11,146 bases of DNA from Methanosarcinales archaeon (GTDB lineage Archaea > Halobacteriota > Methanosarcinia > Methanosarcinales > Methanogasteraceae). Each line of letters opens with the position of its first letter. Within the stretch, counting starts at the first letter, position 1. The DNA is taken from contig JAUWCK010000018.1 of NCBI GenBank assembly GCA_030609345.1, positions 1-11,146 of the forward strand, written 5' to 3'. Below, one piece after another: positions 5,522 through 11,146 of the stretch. A model generated the notes under the pieces. That model saw nothing but the letters and a program-made list of their open reading frames with translations, did no database searches and was not told where the DNA came from. Made by a program: the position numbers and the translations under genes.

Positions 5522-6508
5522 TTAGTCGCCCCTGGTCTCTGGTCTGGTGCCGGATGCGCTGCTGGCGCGGGAGGTTTGGGAATCGATAACTTCGATCACC
5601 CGCCGCATCACATCATCCACACCATCCCCGGTCTCTGTTGAGATCCGGTACTCCCAATCGCCATGAAAGTCGGCAAGATCGCACTTGTTCGCCGCAACAA
5701 TGACCGGGATTGTGAGCGTCTTCTCGATCTCGTGCAACATATTGGTCTGGGCAGTGAGCGGATACCCGCAGTGCTCGGAGGGGTCAATCAAAAGCAGCAC
5801 CACATCGCCGATATGGTTAAGCGCAGTTATCGCCTGTAATTCGATCTCGTTCCGATCACTTAACGGGCGATCAAGGAGACCCGGCGTATCTACGACCTGA
5901 TACCGCGTCCCATCACGCGTGAAATGCCCGATGTAGATTCCTTTCGTCGTGAACGGGTATGTGGCGATCTCTGGTTTCGCACCGGTCACGCGCCTTACAA
6001 AACTCGACTTGCCGACGTTTGGGTAGCCAGCCACCACGATGGTCGGCACATCGGATATGTCCGGCAGTTTCCGAAGCTTGTTTCGTGCATCGTTTAAGAA
6101 ACGCAAGTTTCCGTCCACTTCGTGCACGATCGAGGATATTCTGGCATAATAAGCTTTCCGCACACGGACCGGGTCGTCACGTCTCGTTTTCTGAAGGGAT
6201 TCACGCGCAAGCTGCCGGACCATGTTGCCAGCCCAATGCACGGATGAGAGCGACATCCTGAGCCGGTCGGTCCCGACGATGATATCGGTCAGTTCGGAAT
6301 AAAACGGGGACAGTTCATCGAAATTCGGGAAATCATGCACGATCCGGAGGAGTCGATCCGATAATACGTCTGACGTCGCCTGGATCATCGCTCTCTGGAT
6401 GTTAACAACCCGTCCGCTCCCTGACATGGCAGAGCGTACGGCGCGCCGGAACGCCTGATCGAGGAGCTCGTCTGCGGTCTGGACGGTGCGCAGTTTTTCA
6501 TAGATCAT
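5522..6508 (-). CDS. NOG1/OBG-family GTPase
   Basis: 328 aa, the usual size of the archaeal NOG1-like GTPase, which is thought to act in maturation of the large ribosomal subunit. An alpha-helical N-terminal region (1-150) precedes the GTPase domain. The nucleotide-binding motifs are G1 GYPNVGKS (161-168), G2 around T187-T188 in PFTTKG, G3 DTPG (207-210), G4 NKCD (274-277) and G5 STETG (290-294). The long N-terminal domain and the GYPNVGKSS form of G1 separate it from Era and Der. The tail after 310 is Ser/Arg/Thr-rich and probably flexible. The ATG at 6508 has only a weak AGGT site five bases upstream. The gene is divergent from nfo, with 85 bases between the two start codons. Confidence 0.9.
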   Translation of the reverse strand: MIYEKLRTVQTADELLDQAFRRAVRSAMSGSGRVVNIQRAMIQATSDVLSDRLLRIVHDFPNFDELSPFYSELTDIIVGTDRLRMSLSSVHWAGNMVRQLARESLQKTRRDDPVRVRKAYYARISSIVHEVDGNLRFLNDARNKLRKLPDISDVPTIVVAGYPNVGKSSFVRRVTGAKPEIATYPFTTKGIYIGHFTRDGTRYQVVDTPGLLDRPLSDRNEIELQAITALNHIGDVVLLLIDPSEHCGYPLTAQTNMLHEIEKTLTIPVIVAANKCDLADFHGDWEYRISTETGDGVDDVMRRVIEVIDSQTSRASSASGTRPETRGD

Positions 6509-6561
6509 ACAAACCTGTTTTCTGCCAGATCGACATTAGCTTTGCCTCTCGCAGCCAACAG

Positions 6562-6571
6562 CATAAAATAG
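6562..6571 (+). promoter_or_regulatory. Probable TATA box of nfo
   Basis: CATAAAATAG is centred about 28 bases before the ATG at 6594, and no Shine-Dalgarno lies between. This spacing fits a leaderless transcript starting at or next to the ATG. Confidence 0.45.
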
Positions 6572-6593
6572 TAATCGAACCACATTGAACACA

Positions 6594-7460
6594 ATGGTTG
6601 CAGTTGGCGTACACGTATCCATCGCAGGCTCGATAGACCGGGCTGTTGACCGGGCGCAGAAGTTGGGATGCGACACGTTTCAGATCTTCACGAGAAACCC
6701 GCGGGGCTGGCGGTTCAAGGATCTCACCCCCGAACAGGTCGAGAAGTTCACAACAAAGATCGAGAGGTCTGGCATCTACCCGCCGGTCGCTCATGCGCCG
6801 TATCTGCCGAATCCGGCATCGCCGAAGGAGGATGTTTACAGCCGCTCGGTCGATGCGCTCGCAAGCGAGATTGCGCGGTGCAGCACGCTCCATATTCCGT
6901 ATCTTGTGACGCATCTCGGAAGCCATCTTGGAACAGGCACGGAGGGTGGCGTGATGCGCATAATCTCGGCTGTGAATACGGCGATCGGTGCGTCAGATGA
7001 GGCGCGCCCGGAGGGGGGCGGTTCTGTGATGCTTCTGCTTGAGAACACCGCAGGCACAAAGAACAGCGTGGGCGGGCGCTTCGAAGAGATCGGGCAGATC
7101 ATCGACGGAGTGGAGCGCGATGATCTGGTCGGGGTCTGCTTCGACACATGCCACGCATTCGCTGCCGGCTATGAACTCAGGACCGTTGATACGCTCGATG
7201 CGACGATGGCGCGGTTCGATGAGGCGATCGGGCTTGACCGGCTGAAACTCGTCCATCTGAACGACTCGAAAGGCGGCTTAAACTCTCGATTGGACCGGCA
7301 CGAGCATATCGGCATGGGCTACATCAGGGAGGACGGGTTTAAGGTCATACTACATCACGATGCCATCAGGAAGCTCCCGATGATACTTGAAACGCCGGTT
7401 GATGATCGGAGGGATGACGTAGGGAACATCCGGATGGTGCGGATGCTTGCGGAGGGGTGA
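6594..7460 (+). CDS. nfo: Endonuclease IV (AP endonuclease family 2)
   Basis: 288 aa from ATG. It cuts DNA 5' of abasic sites in base excision repair with a three-zinc centre inside a TIM barrel. All expected metal ligands are visible: H67 (HAPY), H107 (VTHLGSH), E150 (LLENTAG), D184 and H187 (CFDTCHAF), H221 (VHLNDSK), D234 and H236 (LDRHEH) and E266 (ILETP). The three family signatures are therefore present and the length is standard. A TTG at 6585 would add three residues, but the ATG is preferred because a TATA-like box lies 28 bases ahead of it. The zinc-finger gene follows after one base and its ribosome site lies in the last nfo codons, so the two are probably co-transcribed. nth, which makes the abasic sites that Nfo processes, lies further downstream in the same direction. 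Confidence 0.95.
   Translation: MVAVGVHVSIAGSIDRAVDRAQKLGCDTFQIFTRNPRGWRFKDLTPEQVEKFTTKIERSGIYPPVAHAPYLPNPASPKEDVYSRSVDALASEIARCSTLHIPYLVTHLGSHLGTGTEGGVMRIISAVNTAIGASDEARPEGGGSVMLLLENTAGTKNSVGGRFEEIGQIIDGVERDDLVGVCFDTCHAFAAGYELRTVDTLDATMARFDEAIGLDRLKLVHLNDSKGGLNSRLDRHEHIGMGYIREDGFKVILHHDAIRKLPMILETPVDDRRDDVGNIRMVRMLAEG
7451..7460 (+). promoter_or_regulatory. Shine-Dalgarno inside the end of nfo
   Basis: GGAGGGGTGA spans the last nfo codons and its TGA, just ahead of the ATG at 7462. It points to that ATG rather than one at 7447, and to translational coupling. Confidence 0.65.
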
Positions 7461-7461
7461 T

Positions 7462-7707
7462 ATGAGCACGATAAAACAGACAAAAAAGCCGTTTGACAGG
7501 TGTCCGGTTTGTGGTGGGAAAATTGTGGAAAAAGAGATCGAAAAACTACTGCGATGCGGTGTCGACACTGCGGTGGTGAAAGTCCATGCCGATGTTTGCC
7601 TGCACTGCGGGGAACGCCTCTATTCACAGGAAACGGTCAGGCGCTTTGAAATGATGCGTGAAAAGTCAGAGTTTGGAGGAGCGGGCGACTTTGGAATATA
7701 CTTATAG
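7462..7707 (+). CDS. YgiT/MqsA-type zinc-finger protein
   Basis: 81 aa. Two CxxC pairs (C14/C17 in RCPVCGGK and C46/C49 in VCLHCGE) can bind one zinc, with a strand-rich stretch between and SQETVRRFE after the second pair. This is the pattern of the YgiT-type zinc finger, the N-terminal zinc domain of MqsA-like antitoxins. Stand-alone versions in archaea usually lie beside a small DUF4258-type toxin gene. No such partner is visible: the upstream neighbour is nfo and the downstream neighbours are a UPF0175/DUF3368 pair. It could be an orphan antitoxin, a partner of the downstream pair, or a repair-linked protein. It lacks the helix-turn-helix domain of full-length MqsA. The start is set by a strong ribosome site one base ahead. 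Confidence 0.8.
   Translation: MSTIKQTKKPFDRCPVCGGKIVEKEIEKLLRCGVDTAVVKVHADVCLHCGERLYSQETVRRFEMMREKSEFGGAGDFGIYL
7694..7706 (+). promoter_or_regulatory. Possible TATA region of the toxin-antitoxin pair
   Basis: GAATATACTTATA lies at the end of the zinc-finger gene, about 26-38 bases before the UPF0175 ATG. It could start a transcript at or just before that ATG, allowing the pair its own promoter within the run of genes. Confidence 0.35.
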
Positions 7708-7708
7708 G

Positions 7709-7722
7709 TTCGGGCGCCCGAA
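7709..7722. promoter_or_regulatory. Perfect 14-base palindrome, operator-like
   Basis: TTCGGGCGCCCGAA is fully self-complementary with no loop. It occupies the 24-base gap between the zinc-finger stop and the UPF0175 ATG, between the TATA-like stretch and the expected transcript start. A dimeric repressor bound there would block transcription, as in self-regulated toxin-antitoxin operons. The lack of a loop makes an RNA hairpin terminator less likely. Confidence 0.5.
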
Positions 7723-7731
7723 TATACCATC

Positions 7732-8019
7732 ATGTATCCAACGGAGAGGCTAACCACTGTTCTGGTACCGAAACACTACAAGACCAGATCTATCCTGATC
7801 GAAGATGCATTTAGAGCGCTTTTAAATTTAAAACCATGGTTAAAGGTGGAACTGTCGATAGAGCTTTATCTGAGGGGGGATGTATCGCTTTTGAGAGCGG
7901 CAGAGATTGCGGGTATGGATATGGAGAGTTTTAAGGAGATGTTGAAGGCGAGAGGATTTAAAATAAGCAGTTATATCGGGTCAGAAGAGGAAATTGAGCG
8001 GGGACTGGGGTTAATTTGA
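7732..8019 (+). CDS. UPF0175 family protein, probable antitoxin
   Basis: 95 aa. The central part reads IELYLRGDVSLLRAAEIAGMDMESFKEMLKARG (as consecutive short blocks at about residues 43-75), matching the UPF0175 pattern of a short helix-turn-helix: a tyrosine, a 'G..sl..AAe.Ag.....F...L..rG' run, and an acidic tail (SEEEIERG). UPF0175 proteins are commonly encoded directly before DUF3368 PIN-like proteins and are predicted to be the DNA-binding antitoxin. Here the stop TGA (8017-8019) directly abuts the ATG of the DUF3368 gene, so translation is likely coupled. The helix-turn-helix makes this protein the first candidate to bind the palindrome just upstream. The gene is visibly richer in A and T than nfo. 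Confidence 0.85.
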   Translation: MYPTERLTTVLVPKHYKTRSILIEDAFRALLNLKPWLKVELSIELYLRGDVSLLRAAEIAGMDMESFKEMLKARGFKISSYIGSEEEIERGLGLI

Positions 8020-8487
8020 ATGCTCATACTTGATACCGATATCGCAAGTGCGTTTGCCAAGGCAGGACATTTTGATGCGCTGATAAATCTCTTTAGAAGT
8101 GTTGGAATAACAACATCAGTCTACGAAGAACTCTTAACACCCATGGAGTACGGATACGGATATCCAAGGACGATATTCGATATGACGGAATTAATAACCG
8201 TCTCAGAGGAAGAACAGAAAGAATATTTGAAGATCAAGAAAAAACACGCTAAAATTGGAAAGGGCGAGTTAGAAAGCATCGTTGTTTGCTTGAACCGGGG
8301 ATATTTGTTCTCTTCTTTTGACAAAAAAGCTCTAATGGTGGCTAAGGAGGTTGGAGTAGAGATCATCACCGCAGGGGTCGTTTTTAAAGGATTGGCGGTA
8401 AAAGGGATCGCAACGAAGGAAGAGATTCTGAAAATAATCAGAGATATCGAAAGTTCAGATAATAGAGTGATAGTGGTGGAACTCTGA
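8020..8487 (+). CDS. DUF3368 PIN-like domain protein, probable toxin
   Basis: 155 aa. PIN-like folds hold a cluster of acidic residues that bind metal for RNA cleavage. The expected residues are present: D5 in LILDTDIAS, E36/E37 in VYEELL, E83 in GKGELES, and D101 in SSFDKKA. The final one lies in a slightly altered context, since many family members read 'SDD' there. The length is normal for the family. It follows the UPF0175 gene with no gap, the usual order of this predicted pair. Its RNA target is unknown. Codons are A/T-rich compared with nfo, suggesting arrival by transfer. nth follows after 10 bases, so read-through from the pair's promoter into nth is possible. Confidence 0.85.
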   Translation: MLILDTDIASAFAKAGHFDALINLFRSVGITTSVYEELLTPMEYGYGYPRTIFDMTELITVSEEEQKEYLKIKKKHAKIGKGELESIVVCLNRGYLFSSFDKKALMVAKEVGVEIITAGVVFKGLAVKGIATKEEILKIIRDIESSDNRVIVVEL

Positions 8488-8497
8488 GTGCCTGACC

Positions 8498-9154
8498 ATG
8501 TCCATGAACCCCGCCATTGATGAGATCGTTCGGATCCTGAAAGACCAGAATATAAAATTCGCGGCTTCCGCTATCACGAAAGTCGCAGGAGAACGCGACC
8601 CGTTCCTTGTCCTGATCTCGTGCCTCTTGAGTCTCAGAACGAAGGATGCTGTGACCTCTGCCGCTTCAAACCGCCTCTTCTCTCTGGCTAAAACGCCTGA
8701 AGAGATGATAGAGTTAAGCACCACTGATATAGAGAACGCGATATACCCTGTCGGATTCTACCGGAGAAAAGCCGTGCAGATCCGGGAAATATCGAAAAAC
8801 CTGATCGAAGAGAATGATTCGAAGGTTCCTGACGAGATCGATGATCTTCTGAAGCTTACGGGCGTTGGCAGGAAGACTGCGAACATCGTGGTCACCCGCG
8901 GGTTTGGCAAACCCGGAATCGCTGTGGATACGCATGTGCACAGAATCTCGAACCGGCTCGGGCTTGTCCTGACAAAGACTCCGGATCAGACCGAGTTTGA
9001 ACTGAGAAGAATCTTGCCGGAGGCGTACTGGCGGGATTTCAATGATCTGCTCGTGGTTCACGGGCAGAACGTCTGTACGCCGGTCAGCCCGAGGTGCAGC
9101 GGGTGTCCGATCAGCGGGTACTGCAGGAAGGTTGGTGTTGCGAGGTCGAGGTGA
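8498..9154 (+). CDS. nth: Endonuclease III (DNA glycosylase/AP lyase)
   Basis: 218 aa, standard length. It removes oxidised pyrimidines and nicks the strand by beta-elimination. The helix-hairpin-helix is LLKLTGVGRKTANIVV (117-132), with the catalytic lysine K126 and the catalytic aspartate D144 in AVDTHVHRI. The 4Fe-4S cluster ligands are C193, C200, C203 and C209, with the classic spacing Cx6Cx2Cx5C. All catalytic and cluster residues are therefore intact. Two ATGs (8498 and 8504) are possible, neither with a clear Shine-Dalgarno; translation may depend on the gene before. The gene lies in the same direction as nfo, with three toxin-antitoxin-type genes between. Confidence 0.95.
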   Translation: MSMNPAIDEIVRILKDQNIKFAASAITKVAGERDPFLVLISCLLSLRTKDAVTSAASNRLFSLAKTPEEMIELSTTDIENAIYPVGFYRRKAVQIREISKNLIEENDSKVPDEIDDLLKLTGVGRKTANIVVTRGFGKPGIAVDTHVHRISNRLGLVLTKTPDQTEFELRRILPEAYWRDFNDLLVVHGQNVCTPVSPRCSGCPISGYCRKVGVARSR

Positions 9155-9155
9155 G

Positions 9156-9368
9156 CGGCCGAACCAGATAATCCAGCGATTCAAGTTTTTTCTCGCAAAA
9201 ACCGATTATTCATGGATCTTTTATCCCCTCTCCGATGCCGGGCGTGTTTTCACAATACTTGATCGCTTTTTCGCTGTAATTGTGCCGGATCCGCGCTTCG
9301 CCATCGGATCGACCGTTTTTTCAAATGCAAAATGCGCTATCATCGTCAAAGACAGTATTGAGCGCAAA
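9156..9368 (-). pseudogene. Possible coding remnant broken by two in-frame TGA codons
   Basis: One minus-strand frame of this 215-base gap reads 15, 36 and 18 residues separated only by TGA at 9321-9323 and 9210-9212. The middle block, with HNYSEKAIKYCENTPGIG, and the last, with GFCEKKLESLDYLVRP, have protein-like composition. There is no start or ribosome site. I do not recognise a family, and chance is not excluded. A second frame is open for about 49 codons but is Arg/Lys/Ser-rich. Apart from T runs, nothing else is visible in this gap. Confidence 0.25.
9186..9191 (+). terminator. T run after nth, possible terminator
   Basis: Six T residues followed by CTC lie 32 bases after the nth stop, with no hairpin ahead. 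Archaeal RNA polymerase can terminate on T-rich tracts alone. Further T runs occur at 9247-9250, 9267-9271 and 9316-9321. Confidence 0.35.
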
Positions 9369-9369
9369 A

Positions 9370-10428
9370 TCATCTCAGCTCCAGCTTATTCCACCAGTCC
9401 CACTCCTCCACTCCGAAGAACCTGGATGCCCCGTAGATATCCTCAAAAAGCTGGTCGTAGACGAAGTATTCGGGTTCGTACGTGATCATCTCTGCGCCAA
9501 GGCTCCCTTCGGTAGCGCTAACCGTGGGCTCGATCGCCAGATATTTCCCACCCCGCAGCGGGACGATCACCCATGCATGACCGTACCCATCCCGCCAGTC
9601 GTCCCTGGTGGCGATGTATGCGGTCACGTTGTGGCATTCGAGTTTCCATTCGATGTATGCAGCCATCTCAGAGCAGTCGAAAATCGAGCACTGGTACGGC
9701 GTTATGAACCCCTTACCAAGCAGCCGCTTCACCTCGTCAGGGGTGTTCTGGAACCGGCTTTTATCCCGGTAATACGGATCAGGAATATCTGAAAGATCAA
9801 CCTCTTCGGGAGAAGGCACCTCCTCCGGATCAGGAGGATCCGGCACAGGGGATGCGAAGCCCACCGATCCGCTGTTGCTGACGCCGACGTTCTCGTTGAA
9901 ACGGTCGATATTGGCATAGACCGCATCTACATAAGCGGCAGCTCTCTGGATGTGGTACCTGGCATGGCTGTCGTCTCCTTGCGAGGCGTATTCGGACGCC
10001 GAATAGAGATCAGACACTGACTCGTTGACACTGCGATGGATCGCACGCAGAATAGAGAGTTGGGCATCATAATATGCGCCACCGGATCCGGAGAGCGAAG
10101 CGTTCGTGACATGGCGTTCCAATGACTCGATCGATGCGGCGTACTCCAGATTCTCCTGTTTCAGTTGCTCACATTCTGCCCGGCAGCCATCGTATTCGCG
10201 GTCGTTAAAGGATGCGATGGCACAGTTCAGGGACTCGGTTAGGGTATTCAGGTGTGAAAGCACCTCATACTGGCTCTCTTCCAGATCGGCATGTTGCCAA
10301 CCGCTCTCACTCTCAATGTGACTTTCGGGGCGCACAGGGCTTTCGTGGATGCAGCCGGCAGATAAGACCACCAGTACCAGCGAAAATACCAATGACCGCA
10401 TCACCCATCGCATTTTAGAATGCATCAT
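9370..10428 (-). CDS. Lipoprotein with transglutaminase-like domain
   Basis: 352 aa from the ATG at 10428. The start has basic residues (K5, R7, R11), a hydrophobic stretch and the lipobox LSAG|C with C26, so it is probably exported and lipid-anchored outside the cell. Residues about 40-185 are helical and acidic, rich in Glu, Ala and Ser, perhaps a coiled coil. A Pro/Asp/Glu linker (about 192-218) leads to the C-terminal domain. There the transglutaminase-like order is C252 (FDCSEMAAYIE), H284 (GYGHAWVIV) and E300 (LAIEPT), where Asp is more usual. The fold is shared with proteases, so the reaction is unknown. An in-frame ATG at 10518 would bury the signal sequence and cross the promoter and the cofH start, so it is rejected. 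ATGs at 10413 and 10401 also remain possible. Confidence 0.75.
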   Translation of the reverse strand: MMHSKMRWVMRSLVFSLVLVVLSAGCIHESPVRPESHIESESGWQHADLEESQYEVLSHLNTLTESLNCAIASFNDREYDGCRAECEQLKQENLEYAASIESLERHVTNASLSGSGGAYYDAQLSILRAIHRSVNESVSDLYSASEYASQGDDSHARYHIQRAAAYVDAVYANIDRFNENVGVSNSGSVGFASPVPDPPDPEEVPSPEEVDLSDIPDPYYRDKSRFQNTPDEVKRLLGKGFITPYQCSIFDCSEMAAYIEWKLECHNVTAYIATRDDWRDGYGHAWVIVPLRGGKYLAIEPTVSATEGSLGAEMITYEPEYFVYDQLFEDIYGASRFFGVEEWDWWNKLELR

Positions 10429-10450
10429 CCTTATGCATCTCTCGAACCAA

Positions 10451-10463
10451 CATATTTTAAAGA
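10451..10463. promoter_or_regulatory. Shared TATA-like element for two divergent genes
   Basis: CATATTTTAAAGA reads as a TATA-like box on both strands (TATTTTAAA and TTTAAAATA). Its centre is about 28 bases from the lipoprotein ATG at 10428 and about 32 bases from the cofH ATG at 10488. No other AT-rich box lies between the two starts, so one element may serve both directions. Confidence 0.45.
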
Positions 10464-10487
10464 TAGTACATGAAACGTACGAGAGTA

Positions 10488-11146
10488 ATGCTTCCCATAG
10501 ACCTGATCGACCGTGCATACAGAGGCGAATGTACGAAAGAGGATGCTGCGCTGCTTGCGACCGCGCCGCCTACCGAACTATTCAGACTGGCAGACGAACT
10601 GCGCACAGAGGCGGTCGGGGACGTTGTCTCATACATACCCAACCGAAACATCAATTTCACAAACAGGTGCATCGGAACCTGCCGGTTCTGCGCATTCAGG
10701 GAGCCGGATGGCTACCGGCTCGGGATTCCGGAGATCCTTAAAAAGGTGGAGGAAGCGGTCAGTGTGGGCGCAACCGAGATCTGTATCCAGGGAGGGCTTC
10801 TGCCGGATATGCACCTGACAAATTACTGCGAGATTCTCGAATCGGTCAAATCCGAATTTCCGAAGGTCCACCTCCATGCATACTCCCCGATGGAGGTCTG
10901 GTACGCAGCAGGCGGGGGCAGGGGCGGGAGCGGAGACCGGGAAGGGGATGGCGTGCGCATCAGGGATACGCTTGCAGCGCTGAAGAAGGCAGGGCTTGAT
11001 ACGATGCCCGGAACCGCAGCAGAGATCCTTGTGGATGATGTGCGCACGAAGATATGCCCTGACAAACTGAATACAGCACAGTGGCTCGAGGTCGTCAGGA
11101 CCGCACACAGTCTCGGCATAAGAACGACCGCAACCATCATGTACGG
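10488..11146 (+). CDS. cofH: FO synthase subunit 2, CofH (radical SAM), 3' end beyond window
   Basis: 219 codons are visible, open to the window end. CofH joins tyrosine-derived 4-hydroxybenzyl radical to the flavin precursor 5-amino-6-ribitylaminouracil in synthesis of FO, the chromophore of coenzyme F420. The radical-SAM cluster motif is C61xxxC65xxC68 in NRCIGTCRFCAF. Further CofH-like segments are GATEICIQGG (94-103), HLHAYSPMEV (128-137), DTMPGTAAEIL (171-181) and RTTATIMY at the end; the HAYSPMEV and MPGTAAEIL forms favour CofH over CofG. A Gly/Arg/Asp-rich stretch at 141-155 looks longer than usual for this loop. An in-frame ATG at 10470 would add six residues, but the spacing from the TATA-like box favours 10488. 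Confidence 0.9.
   Translation, partial: MLPIDLIDRAYRGECTKEDAALLATAPPTELFRLADELRTEAVGDVVSYIPNRNINFTNRCIGTCRFCAFREPDGYRLGIPEILKKVEEAVSVGATEICIQGGLLPDMHLTNYCEILESVKSEFPKVHLHAYSPMEVWYAAGGGRGGSGDREGDGVRIRDTLAALKKAGLDTMPGTAAEILVDDVRTKICPDKLNTAQWLEVVRTAHSLGIRTTATIMY

Noticed and set aside
6498..6926. 142-codon minus-strand frame between nog1 and nfo
   Set aside because: It runs antisense through nfo, whose zinc-binding residues are all present on the plus strand.
9280..9792. 170-codon plus-strand frame opposite the lipoprotein gene
   Set aside because: The minus strand has a coherent transglutaminase-like domain; the plus frame is rich in Pro, Arg and Val and shows no motif.
10429..10518. 30-residue N-terminal extension of the lipoprotein
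   Set aside because: It would place the signal sequence internally and run across the divergent promoter and the start of cofH.

Overview
The window looks like a chromosomal segment of a euryarchaeon, most likely a methanogen or methane/alkane oxidiser related to Methanosarcinales. The reasons are an archaeal AglB (STT3) oligosaccharyltransferase with a C-terminal beta domain, a CofH-type FO synthase subunit for coenzyme F420, a NOG1-type GTPase, archaeal TATA/BRE-like boxes at 25-32 bases from start codons, and a MITE-rich intergenic region. This placement is inferred from gene content and was not checked by any search.

Layout. (1) 1-4835, protein glycosylation: a DegT-family PLP sugar aminotransferase and a class I SAM methyltransferase on the minus strand, divergent from aglB (plus strand, TTG start with a good Shine-Dalgarno). 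A 121-base MITE-like element with an 8-base target duplication sits between the aminotransferase and the methyltransferase. (2) 4836-5521, no intact gene: a second MITE-like element starting at the aglB stop codon (149 bases, 9-base direct repeats), a palindrome of the 'CGCAGAG' type inside it, the broken 3' end of a probable lamin-tail-domain gene, an imperfect 24-base direct repeat flanking a hairpin, and a second copy of the core repeat found at 1205-1244. (3) 5522-9154, GTPase and DNA repair: nog1 on the minus strand, then five colinear plus-strand genes with gaps of 0-24 bases: nfo (endonuclease IV), a YgiT-like zinc-finger protein, a UPF0175/DUF3368 toxin-antitoxin pair, and nth (endonuclease III). 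The toxin-antitoxin pair is preceded by a perfect 14-base palindrome. (4) 9155-11146: a short region with a possible gene remnant, a transglutaminase-like lipoprotein on the minus strand, and the 5' part of cofH on the plus strand. The last two diverge from what looks like one shared TATA element.

How the genes work together. The aminotransferase and methyltransferase plausibly make or decorate sugars of the lipid-linked glycan that AglB transfers to Asn-X-Ser/Thr sites on the outer cell surface. Nfo and Nth act in sequence on damaged bases and abasic sites, and the toxin-antitoxin genes appear to have been inserted between them. The most notable findings are the two MITE-like insertions with recognisable target duplications, the dispersed 40-base repeat (39/40 identical), the lamin-tail pseudogene, and the toxin-antitoxin cassette with its operator-like palindrome.
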